This document shows, piece after piece, positions 1 to 5,256 of a DNA stretch of 7,059 nucleotides. The position numbers and the translations under genes are program-made. Within the stretch, counting starts at the first letter, position 1, and the number at the start of each line of letters is the position of its first letter. The notes beneath the pieces were generated by a model. That model was not told the origin of the DNA. It saw only the letters and a list, made by a program, of their open reading frames with translations, and made no database searches. The stretch is from JBJEXX01 sp051886215 (lineage in GTDB: Bacteria; Bacillota_I; Bacilli_A; RF39; UBA660), in the NCBI GenBank assembly GCA_051886215.1, contig JBJEXX010000120.1:1-7059 (forward strand), given 5' to 3'.

Positions 1-9
1 CCCCCTGAA

Positions 10-30
10 GGAGCCTTATGGCTCCATTTT
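10..30 (+). terminator. Intrinsic terminator of an upstream gene outside the window
   Basis: The 6-bp stem GGAGCC/GGCTCC (10-15 and 20-25) with a TTAT loop is followed by ATTTTT. This is a rho-independent terminator for rightward transcription entering from the left edge. The gene it serves is not in the window. It marks the probable end of flanking DNA next to the element carrying the integrase. Confidence 0.75.
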
Positions 31-60
31 TGTTGATTTTAAAGGGATTTTATATTATTA

Positions 61-93
61 AAAGCATTTTAGGTGCTATTTATGTGCTAAAAT
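61..93. other. Candidate left attachment-site region (attL) next to the integrase
   Basis: Between the two terminators lies a short AT-rich segment with a 7-bp inverted repeat, ATTTTAG (66-72) and CTAAAAT (87-93). It also has two direct copies of GTGCT (73-77 and 84-88). Tyrosine integrase genes commonly lie directly next to one end of their element, and the core sites they cut are short inverted repeats, so this is the natural place to look for attL. No matching copy was found at a right-hand end, so the assignment is an inference from position and symmetry only. Confidence 0.25.
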
Positions 94-105
94 AAATAAA
101 AAAAG

Positions 106-133
106 AATGGTAAGCTCATGAGAGCCTACCATT
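106..133 (-). terminator. Terminator of the leftward mobility operon
   Basis: AATGGTAAGCTC (106-117) and GAGCCTACCATT (122-133) form a 12-bp stem around the 4-base loop ATGA. Read on the minus strand the only imperfect position becomes a G-U pair. The stem is then followed by a run of Ts (complement of the A-rich 95-104), as expected of an intrinsic terminator just downstream of the integrase stop. On the plus strand it is also followed by Ts, so it may act in both directions. Confidence 0.85.
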
Positions 134-143
134 TTTTCAATAT

Positions 144-1346
144 TTATAAAGATATTTCCATATCATCTTTTGAATCTTCAATATCATTATCTAAATTATC
201 ATCAATAAAATTTTCGGATTCAATATCAGTTGTAGTTTGCATTGTACTTTTATTGATAAGATTTACTATATCTTCTAATTTATTTTGATACATGTGTGAG
301 TAAGTGTTTAATGTTTCATCAATTTTGGTATGTCCTAGATATTTTGCAACTAGAGTAATACTAGCACCATAATTGATTAAGAATGAGGCACAGGAATGCC
401 TAAAATCGTGTACTCGAATTTGTTTTACTTCAGCAAGTTTACAATTTTTATTTTTCCTAGTTCTAATAGCATCTTTTGGAATAGGTGTTTCATTTCCGAA
501 AACAAACCATTCTTGACTAAAGTTTTTATATTGCTTTTGATAATTATATAATTTTTTTAAGTCATTGATTAGTAAATCATTGATAGGTAAATCACGATTA
601 CTATTTTTTGTTTTTAATGGGCTTAATCTATAATTTTCCATACTATAAATTGATGGAATTTGTTTATGAATTTTCATCATTTTATTATTAAAATCAATAT
701 CTTTCCATTGTAAACCTCGTAATTCACCTTTACGAAGACCCATATAGTATAAAGTTTCAAATAGTGGTTTAAATAATATATCATCTTCAACAGATATGAA
801 TTTGTTAAATTCATCTATGGTAAAGAATTCCATTTCCTTTTTTAATTCATTAGGATTAGTGAAATTAGTCATTTTATTATAAACAGGAGCAAAATTAAAA
901 TCATACCATTTTGTACCAAAATTTAAAATTGCTTTTATGAATTTGAATAAGTCATTTTTGTAAGAAGTAGCAAGTGGTAATTTGCTAATTTCTTTTTTCC
1001 ATAATTCAAAATGGTTGATATTCAATTCTCGTAATTTAATCTTATCAAATAATTCTAAATATTTAATTCTATCACGATAAGTTTTCATTGTTGTTTCTCT
1101 AACTTTGTCACTTTGATATTCATAAAAGGCAAGATATAAATCTTTAAAAGTCATATCTCTATGATTGATACTTTGATCGAGTGTTAACACAAATTGCCTT
1201 TCAGCATCTTGTGCTTCTTTTTTTGTTAGAAATTTTTTAGAACGATATTTTTTATTTATACCATCTAATCCTTTGTAGTAAACTTGAAACATCCATTTTC
1301 TACCATCTTTTGTTTGTTCCTTTGGTTTTACTTGAAATACTGACAT
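144..1346 (-). CDS. int: Tyrosine recombinase / integrase of an integrative element
   Basis: A 400-aa site-specific tyrosine recombinase that would integrate and excise the element. Domains seen: an N-terminal arm-binding-like region (about 1-60, with the KWMFQVYYKG strand pattern), a SAM-like core-binding domain (about 65-165) and the catalytic domain (about 175-366). The full catalytic set is visible: R205 in GLRKGEL, K245 in PLKTKNSNR, H313-R316 in HDFRH, H339 in LGH and the nucleophile Y349 in NTYSH. The family usually ends soon after this tyrosine. Here there is an extra acidic tail, about residues 372-400, dominated by Asp and Glu. The ATG at 1346 is preceded by AAAGGATG at a slightly long spacing. 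The gene starts 17 bp after the relaxase stop, so it is the last gene of the leftward operon and is followed by the 106-133 hairpin. Family assignment is very secure; the integration target is not visible. Confidence 0.97.
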   Translation of the reverse strand: MSVFQVKPKEQTKDGRKWMFQVYYKGLDGINKKYRSKKFLTKKEAQDAERQFVLTLDQSINHRDMTFKDLYLAFYEYQSDKVRETTMKTYRDRIKYLELFDKIKLRELNINHFELWKKEISKLPLATSYKNDLFKFIKAILNFGTKWYDFNFAPVYNKMTNFTNPNELKKEMEFFTIDEFNKFISVEDDILFKPLFETLYYMGLRKGELRGLQWKDIDFNNKMMKIHKQIPSIYSMENYRLSPLKTKNSNRDLPINDLLINDLKKLYNYQKQYKNFSQEWFVFGNETPIPKDAIRTRKNKNCKLAEVKQIRVHDFRHSCASFLINYGASITLVAKYLGHTKIDETLNTYSHMYQNKLEDIVNLINKSTMQTTTDIESENFIDDNLDNDIEDSKDDMEISL

Positions 1347-1363
1347 AAGATATCACATCCTTT

Positions 1364-2803
1364 CTATAATCCTATTTCATAATCATCTTTGTCTTTATCA
1401 TCATTCTTACTATAATAGCCATAGTTAATTGCATCAGCTATATCTTCATAATCTTCTAAATTTTCTTTTGGTTTATCTCGACCTAAAACTTTATCTATTG
1501 CCTTACACATTTTTTTTAATAAATTTTTCCACTTATTAACTTCTTTTTCAAATTTAGATTTTAAACTTTCAATATTGTTATTTAAAATATCTACTAATTC
1601 ATTTAATCTACCAATCTCTTGCTTCTGTTCTTTGATAGTAGATTTTTGTTCCTTAATAAGTTCATTTCTCTTGATAAGTTCATTGTTATTTTTGAAAGTT
1701 TTGTTTTCATTCGTTAATTTATCAATCATTAAATCTTTATTACAATTATCAGTAGATAAAATAACAATTTTATGCTCTAAACCTTTTGTATATTCTATAA
1801 TTTTGAAAACATCATCTTCTTTAAATCCTCCAAGTTTTCGTTTTACAGGATTTAATAATTCATTATTATCATTTTTGATATTTTCTAGGTTTTTAAGCCC
1901 ACTTTTAGAGTTTTCTATTATCTTTAAGGTATTTTCCTTTTCTTTATTTAATTCCTCTAATTCAGCCTTTTTTTCAGCTATATCGTAGTCTAATTTAGTT
2001 TGACTTTCTTTGTTTGCACCAATATCACCACGATAAAGATTAAAACCTTTTTCGGTTATAAATTTATTGAAGTCATTTTGCATTTGATGAAATGATGATG
2101 CCCCACCTTTTTGTTTCCAAAACTGATCGCAGTTCAAAAATTTTCCATTAACTTCTTCATAAATTATTTTTCCATTGCTATCACGAAGTAGTTTAGGAAC
2201 AATAGAAGTAGTACCATCTTTTTTTATGACTTCTTCTTTGATAACGTTTCCATTATCATCTTTGACATAACATTTTCTTTTTACCTTATCAACAACAGGA
2301 ACAAAATATGCTTGAAGATGTGGTGTGTCTTCATCATAATGAACTTGGGCGAGAACTATATTTTCTTCTCCTACATAATCTTTTAGAAATTCCATACAAC
2401 AATCAAAGAAAAAAGATACAGCATTTGGTATATCTTCCTTTGATTTTATATTAGGTATCATTACTGACTGACCCTTTTTATCTCCTGTGTGATAAGTTCT
2501 TCCACTATCTATAAATTTCATTCCGAGTGATTGAAAAAATTCTGGTCCACTTGTGAATGTCACACCATTTAATAAGTTGGTGCTAGGTTTGTTTAAATAT
2601 TCAATGTTTCTATCTTTTAAATTCTTTTTCACTTCTTGGTATAAATTATTTTGAGTTAGTGGGACATATTCATAATTAAATTCTGTTCTTTTTATATCAT
2701 AATTACCTGTACCTTTTCTATCAGTCATTTCTACACCAATATTATATAGGTCGGCTTTTTTATATTGATTTGCTACTCGCACAACTTGTTTTCCATCATA
2801 CAT
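1364..2803 (-). CDS. mob: MobV/Pre-family relaxase (plasmid mobilization protein)
   Basis: A 479-aa protein of the Mob_Pre (MobV) type, which nicks one strand at oriT and leads it into a recipient. The family signature HxDExxPH is seen as H155-Y-D157-E158-D-T-P-H162, followed by the usual FVP strand (167-169). The N-terminal pattern ending in FNYEYVP (42-48) matches the HLNYDL region of the family. The C-terminal half is Lys/Glu/Asn rich with coiled-coil character (about 273-315 and 350-430), as is common for MobV proteins. Two departures stand out. The third metal-binding histidine of the PHxH motif is Q164. The N-terminal catalytic-histidine region reads IGVEMTDR, with Glu where pMV158-type MobM has His. 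A strong AAAGGAGG lies just before the ATG at 2803. The oriT-like repeats sit directly upstream, as in known MobV systems. Confidence 0.9.
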   Translation of the reverse strand: MYDGKQVVRVANQYKKADLYNIGVEMTDRKGTGNYDIKRTEFNYEYVPLTQNNLYQEVKKNLKDRNIEYLNKPSTNLLNGVTFTSGPEFFQSLGMKFIDSGRTYHTGDKKGQSVMIPNIKSKEDIPNAVSFFFDCCMEFLKDYVGEENIVLAQVHYDEDTPHLQAYFVPVVDKVKRKCYVKDDNGNVIKEEVIKKDGTTSIVPKLLRDSNGKIIYEEVNGKFLNCDQFWKQKGGASSFHQMQNDFNKFITEKGFNLYRGDIGANKESQTKLDYDIAEKKAELEELNKEKENTLKIIENSKSGLKNLENIKNDNNELLNPVKRKLGGFKEDDVFKIIEYTKGLEHKIVILSTDNCNKDLMIDKLTNENKTFKNNNELIKRNELIKEQKSTIKEQKQEIGRLNELVDILNNNIESLKSKFEKEVNKWKNLLKKMCKAIDKVLGRDKPKENLEDYEDIADAINYGYYSKNDDKDKDDYEIGL

Positions 2804-2838
2804 TTAATCCCTCCTTTGCTTGTACTTCTTTGATATAG

Positions 2839-2853
2839 AGGTCTTTTAGACCT
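2839..2853. repeat. Short inverted repeat AGGTCT/AGACCT next to the candidate nick site
   Basis: AGGTCT (2839-2844) and AGACCT (2848-2853) form a perfect 6-bp stem with a 3-base loop. It abuts the larger stem-loop at 2854-2882, on the relaxase-proximal side of the proposed nick site. Confidence 0.6.
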
Positions 2854-2882
2854 ATCTCACTAGGGCATAGCCCACGTGAGAT
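2854..2882. repeat. Compound stem-loop in the candidate oriT
   Basis: ATCTCAC (2854-2860) pairs with GTGAGAT (2876-2882). Inside it, GGGC (2863-2866) pairs with GCCC (2870-2873) around an ATA loop, with a 2x2 internal loop between the helices. This is the most GC-rich structure in the region. It carries the TAGTGAG sequence on the minus strand, so it is the best candidate for the relaxase recognition hairpin. Confidence 0.65.
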
Positions 2883-2898
2883 TAGGGAGTTCCCTAAT
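2881..2898. repeat. Near-perfect palindrome ATTAGGGA/TCCCTAAT
   Basis: ATTAGGGA (2881-2888) and TCCCTAAT (2891-2898) form an 8-bp perfect inverted repeat separated by only two bases. It shares two bases with the neighbouring stem-loop, so both cannot be fully extruded at once. It may be a protein-binding site or part of oriT. Confidence 0.6.
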
Positions 2899-2907
2899 AA
2901 CCCCTTG

Positions 2908-2961
2908 CTTGTTTAATCGCAAATGCCTAAGTTATCACATAGGCAAATGCTTATAAACAAG
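2908..2961. repeat. Nested inverted and direct repeats
   Basis: CTTGTTTA (2908-2915) and TAAACAAG (2954-2961) form an 8-bp outer inverted repeat. Between them lie a 6-bp inner inverted repeat, TGCCTA (2924-2929) and TAGGCA (2940-2945), and two direct copies of GCAAATGC (2919-2926 and 2943-2950). The arrangement suggests a structured binding or origin site rather than chance. Confidence 0.55.
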
Positions 2962-3000
2962 ATTAAATAATAACTATCTACTAGATACTTATTATTTAAT
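2962..3000. repeat. 39-bp palindrome with 19-base arms
   Basis: The left arm (2962-2980, beginning ATTAAATAATAA) and the right arm (2982-3000, ending TTATTATTTAAT) are complementary at 18 of 19 positions, with a single C-C mismatch and one central base. It has no T tract after it to make it a terminator. It may be a cruciform or protein-binding site, for the ATPase, the relaxase or a host factor, or part of a replication origin. Confidence 0.75.
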
Positions 3001-3002
3001 TA

Positions 3003-3037
3003 AATTATCAAAATAGAGTAAATCTATTTTAATAATT
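3003..3037. repeat. Second long inverted repeat, 15-base arms
   Basis: AATTATCAAAATAGA (3003-3017) and TCTATTTTAATAATT (3023-3037) are complementary except at one position, with the 5-base loop GTAAA. It follows the 39-bp palindrome after two bases, so two large hairpins stand side by side. Confidence 0.65.
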
Positions 3038-3105
3038 GTAAAAATATTCACTATCGCCACTTTCATTTTCTTGCGAAAACAAAACGTGCCTCGTTCATTT
3101 TTTAC

Positions 3106-3137
3106 TAACTTTTTAGAAAAAAGTTATCAAAAACTTT
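3106..3137 (-). repeat. Three-arm AT-rich hairpin after the ATPase gene
   Basis: TAACTTTTT (3106-3114) and AAAAAGTTA (3118-3126) form a 9-bp hairpin starting about 20 bp beyond the ATPase stop. A third arm, AACTTT (3132-3137), can pair instead with AAAGTT (3120-3125). No T run follows on the minus strand, so it is not a standard terminator. It could stabilise the upstream message or weakly modulate read-through into mob. Confidence 0.4.
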
Positions 3138-3145
3138 AACGAAAA

Positions 3146-4099
3146 TTATTCATTTTCGTAGGTTGGCTCTTCATATTTTGCAGTGTAAATTCTTTCGGAA
3201 CCTGTTCTTTTATATTCAATATGAAGACCTTCTTTTTCTAAATTATCTAAATTATTTTTTAATAATTTTCCAAATGCTGATGGAGTAATTTGTAAATTTA
3301 ATTTACTCGTTATCTCTGATACATTAAAAGAAAATTCTTTTTGTTTGATAGCATAATTTAGAAAAGTTAATATATTATAATTTAAGTCATCACATTCGAC
3401 TTCTGATAGTTCAAATAATAAATTATCATTTCTTTTTAGAACTAAATCTAATCCCTCATAATCTCTACTTTCATAATTTAAAATAATTTTATTCTTTAGA
3501 TTGGAATCCTGTTTTAAAGTGATTTTCCCATCAACAGATCCATCAATAGCAGTGCTGCCTAAAGAAGTATTATTTTTATTTAAGTGATGAATTAGAAGAA
3601 TTGTGAAGTTATATTTTTTACATAACTCTCTAAATTTAGGAATAACAACTTGTCCCATATCTTGATAGTTATTTAAGTCATAGCCATTGTTTAAATCAAT
3701 TCCACTAAACATATCTATGATAACAAATCTACCATTATACTCATTTGCAAATGTTTGAAATTCTAATTGTAAATCCATTAAATTTAGTTTTCTTTCACTC
3801 GGATTTTGTTCTATCAATACGAAATTATCATCATTAAAATTTAAGTTCATCTTATCAATTCTATCTATAATTTGCGTAGAATTCATTTCTGTGCTAATAT
3901 ATAAGACAGGAGATGGACTTGTCCTAAATCCTAAAAATGTTGTTCCTGTTGCAATAGAGTTAGCAAGTTGAAGAGCAAATAACGACTTGCCAACCTTTGG
4001 TCTCGCAACAAGACAATATAGTCCTTTAGATTTCATTAGGTTATCAACTATGAAGTCTTTTTTTGTGAATTCTTTTCTCATTTCACTTATTGTTTTCAT
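3146..4099 (-). CDS. RepA-like RecA-fold ATPase (AAA_25 type, putative replicative helicase)
   Basis: A 317-aa P-loop ATPase of the RepA/DnaB-helicase-like group, often found in plasmids, phages and integrative elements. Visible motifs: Walker A as ARPKVGKS (32-39, Ala replacing the usual first Gly), the STEM glutamate region (69-72), Walker B VIIDMF (126-131, D129), the ILLIHHLNK motif (168-175) and GSTAIDGSVD (181-190), a hallmark of the group. Residues about 240-310 look like a winged-helix C-terminus (FNVSEITSKLNLQ...). It probably unwinds the element DNA during replication or transfer. The ATG at 4099 is preceded by GAAAGGAG, and the stop of the upstream helix-turn-helix gene is 13 bp away, so the two are co-transcribed and probably translationally coupled. 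The fold is secure; the helicase role is inferred from family and context. Confidence 0.85.
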   Translation of the reverse strand: MKTISEMRKEFTKKDFIVDNLMKSKGLYCLVARPKVGKSLFALQLANSIATGTTFLGFRTSPSPVLYISTEMNSTQIIDRIDKMNLNFNDDNFVLIEQNPSERKLNLMDLQLEFQTFANEYNGRFVIIDMFSGIDLNNGYDLNNYQDMGQVVIPKFRELCKKYNFTILLIHHLNKNNTSLGSTAIDGSVDGKITLKQDSNLKNKIILNYESRDYEGLDLVLKRNDNLLFELSEVECDDLNYNILTFLNYAIKQKEFSFNVSEITSKLNLQITPSAFGKLLKNNLDNLEKEGLHIEYKRTGSERIYTAKYEEPTYENE

Positions 4100-4112
4100 T
4101 TAAAACTCCTTT

Positions 4113-4355
4113 CTAGTTAATAACTTCTTTTGCCATTTTTTGAAGATAATTGATATTTATTTTTAGATAACTTACAACTTCATTCATTGGAAGCAATTTG
4201 CTAGTAGGTAATTGATATCCTTTGTTTTCTAAATCAATTTTAATTTCATTTTTTAATTTAATAGCATTATTTTTTCCAAGCCCTGTAAGTTTTCTTAAAT
4301 CGTTTAGATCACACCATTGTTTTGAAATTAAGTTTAAAGTTTCTTTTGCATTCAT
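4113..4355 (-). CDS. Small helix-turn-helix protein (excisionase- or DUF3173-like)
   Basis: An 80-aa basic protein, first gene of the leftward operon. The segment LNDLRKLTGLGKNNAIKLKNEI (about 17-38) looks like a helix-turn-helix with the turn at TGLGKNNA. It is followed by ENKGYQLPTSKLLPMNEVVSYL, a KGY...VP-like second half seen in small proteins encoded beside integrases in Bacillota mobile elements. It could be a recombination directionality factor, a replication accessory protein for the ATPase, or a regulator; the sequence does not decide. The ribosome binding site GAGGTGAT (4359-4366, complement) is strong, three bases from the ATG. It lies at the end of a leader of about 270 nt. Confidence 0.65.
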   Translation of the reverse strand: MNAKETLNLISKQWCDLNDLRKLTGLGKNNAIKLKNEIKIDLENKGYQLPTSKLLPMNEVVSYLKININYLQKMAKEVIN

Positions 4356-4630
4356 TTAATCACCTCACTTTCTTTTATAGATACTACTTATAGCAATCTA
4401 TCTCATGGATGGTTTTAGTGTTACCAACAACTCCCTTTTAGGATGTATATATAGTTACTAGCCATATATGTAACGAAGATTTTAGATAATCTACAACTCT
4501 CGTGCCAATAGAGGTATTTGCCTTGCATTTATTTAACGAGTCGGCAGATATCGGCGATTTCCAACTCTATATAAAGTTCAAAGAACTATAAGTAGTTCAG
4601 AAAATATATATTTCTGCACCACATAGTTCA
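4356..4630 (-). ncRNA. Long, possibly structured 5' leader of the mobility operon
   Basis: No gene is visible here. A transcript from the minus-strand promoter at 4631-4659 would run about 270 nt before the first start codon. The leader is bracketed by an 11-bp perfect inverted repeat: ACTACTTATAG (4383-4393) and CTATAAGTAGT (4586-4596). Inside are further possible helices. CCAACTC (4561-4567) pairs with GAGTCGG (4538-4544) with one G-U pair, GTTAC (4454-4458) pairs with GTAAC (4470-4474), and ACGAG (4536-4540) can pair with CTCGT (4499-4503) as an alternative. Together they suggest a multibranched RNA ending about 28 bases before the start codon. Calling it a regulatory RNA is inference; no known riboswitch class was recognised. 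Confidence 0.4.
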
Positions 4631-4713
4631 AGTATAATATACTTTTGAACTCTAGTCAACACTTTTTGAAACAAAAAGTGCAAAAATAATTATTTTTCTT
4701 GCAAAATAGTTCA
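4574..4713. promoter_or_regulatory. Operator array of TAGTTCA half-sites
   Basis: TAGTTCA occurs exactly at 4593-4599, 4624-4630 and 4707-4713. There is a near copy, AAGTTCA, at 4574-4580, and inverted copies at 4582-4587 (AGAACT) and 4646-4651 (TGAACT). The pair at 4575-4587 makes the palindrome AGTTC-AAA-GAACT. One site lies inside the spacer of the rightward promoter, one inside the spacer of the leftward promoter, and one directly after the leftward -10. This is what is expected of binding sites for the adjacent XRE repressor. Confidence 0.65.
4631..4659 (-). promoter_or_regulatory. Promoter of the leftward mobility operon
   Basis: On the minus strand, TTGACT (complement of 4654-4659) and TATACT (complement of 4631-4636) are separated by exactly 17 bp, a near-consensus sigma-A promoter. 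Transcription would start near 4624. Operator half-sites lie in the spacer and over the start site, so repression by the XRE protein is likely. Confidence 0.8.
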
Positions 4714-4727
4714 AAATGGTATATAAT
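4699..4727 (+). promoter_or_regulatory. Promoter of the XRE repressor gene
   Basis: TTGCAA (4699-4704) and TATAAT (4722-4727) are separated by 17 bp, and the start codon at 4750 follows after a GAAAGGAG ribosome binding site. A TAGTTCA half-site sits inside the spacer (4707-4713), suggesting autoregulation. Confidence 0.8.
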
Positions 4728-4749
4728 GGGTTACGAAAGGAGTTAATCT

Positions 4750-5256
4750 ATGGAAGAAAAAACAGTTGGACAAATGATTTCTGAGGCAAGAGAGAAAAAA
4801 GGATTATCTAAAAACCAACTAGGAGAACTAGCAGGAGTTAGCCATACAGAAATATCTCGTATTGAATCAGGGGAAAGGGAAATACCTAATCCAAAAACTT
4901 TAAGAAAAATAAGTAAACATATAGATGTTAATTATAATGATTTAATGTATGCTGCAGGTCTTGGTATGCAAGTTACACCTCTAAATCCATTTTTGAAAAG
5001 ATATTATTCTACATTAAAAGGAACAGAACTTGATGAAGCTTTAATTAATACTTTAGGAAGTATAGATAATTGGAATGCTTTAGTAAAATCATTGCAAAAA
5101 AGATTAGATGAAAATGACATTTTGGAAAATGAAAAGGAAGTTATTCTTCAAACAATAGAAGATACCGAATATCAAATAAATTCAGCAAATGAAATTGTTA
5201 AATTACTACATAGTGCTAAAACGAAAGAGAGGGTTGAGAATGAAAGAAAAGATTAA
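4750..5256 (+). CDS. XRE-family transcriptional repressor of the element
   Basis: A 168-aa regulator. Residues about 6-66 are a typical Cro/cI-type helix-turn-helix domain: IxxAREKKGLSKNQLGELAGVSHTEISRIESGEREIPNPKTLRKI. The remainder (about 75-168) is helical, with a charged, coiled-coil-like stretch (115-155) that could mediate oligomerisation. Its gene is divergent from the mobility operon, like the ImmR-type repressors of integrative elements, and TAGTTCA half-sites overlap both promoters. The simplest role is to hold excision and transfer off and to regulate itself. No LexA-like self-cleavage domain is seen, and no ImmA-type metalloprotease gene follows; a membrane protein gene overlaps its end by 17 bp instead. 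The ATG at 4750 is fixed by GAAAGGAG just upstream. Confidence 0.9.
   Translation: MEEKTVGQMISEAREKKGLSKNQLGELAGVSHTEISRIESGEREIPNPKTLRKISKHIDVNYNDLMYAAGLGMQVTPLNPFLKRYYSTLKGTELDEALINTLGSIDNWNALVKSLQKRLDENDILENEKEVILQTIEDTEYQINSANEIVKLLHSAKTKERVENERKD

Larger units (their letters stand above)
2804..3145 (-). other. Candidate origin of transfer (oriT) and repeat-rich intergenic region
   Basis: These 342 bp without a convincing gene separate the ATPase and relaxase genes and hold a succession of inverted repeats, listed separately. MobV relaxases normally act just upstream of their own gene. On the minus strand, positions 2862 down to 2853 read TAGTGAGATA, which matches the pMV158 nick region TAGTGTG/TTA, as I recall it, at 8 of 10 positions. 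This stretch lies next to a GGGC/GCCC hairpin. If the parallel holds, the nick would fall between 2856 and 2855. The mob ribosome binding site (AAAGGAGG) is at the left edge. Position and symmetry support oriT; the exact nick is inference. Confidence 0.6.

Noticed and set aside
1575..1988. A 137-aa plus-strand open frame rich in Ser, Phe and Leu.
   Set aside because: It lies wholly inside the relaxase gene on the other strand, opposite its Lys/Glu-rich coiled-coil codons, which give this composition. It has no separate support.
2992..3098. Two tiny minus-strand open frames (11 aa from 3098, 24 aa from 3066) that overlap by ATGA.
   Set aside because: Neither has a convincing ribosome binding site, and the second runs through the long palindromes. 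The overlap is suggestive but not enough to call genes.
84..5221. GTGCTAAAA at 84-92 and 5213-5221 as attachment repeats.
   Set aside because: The second copy is inside the repressor coding sequence upstream of the overlapping membrane protein gene; an element end there would split a working operon.
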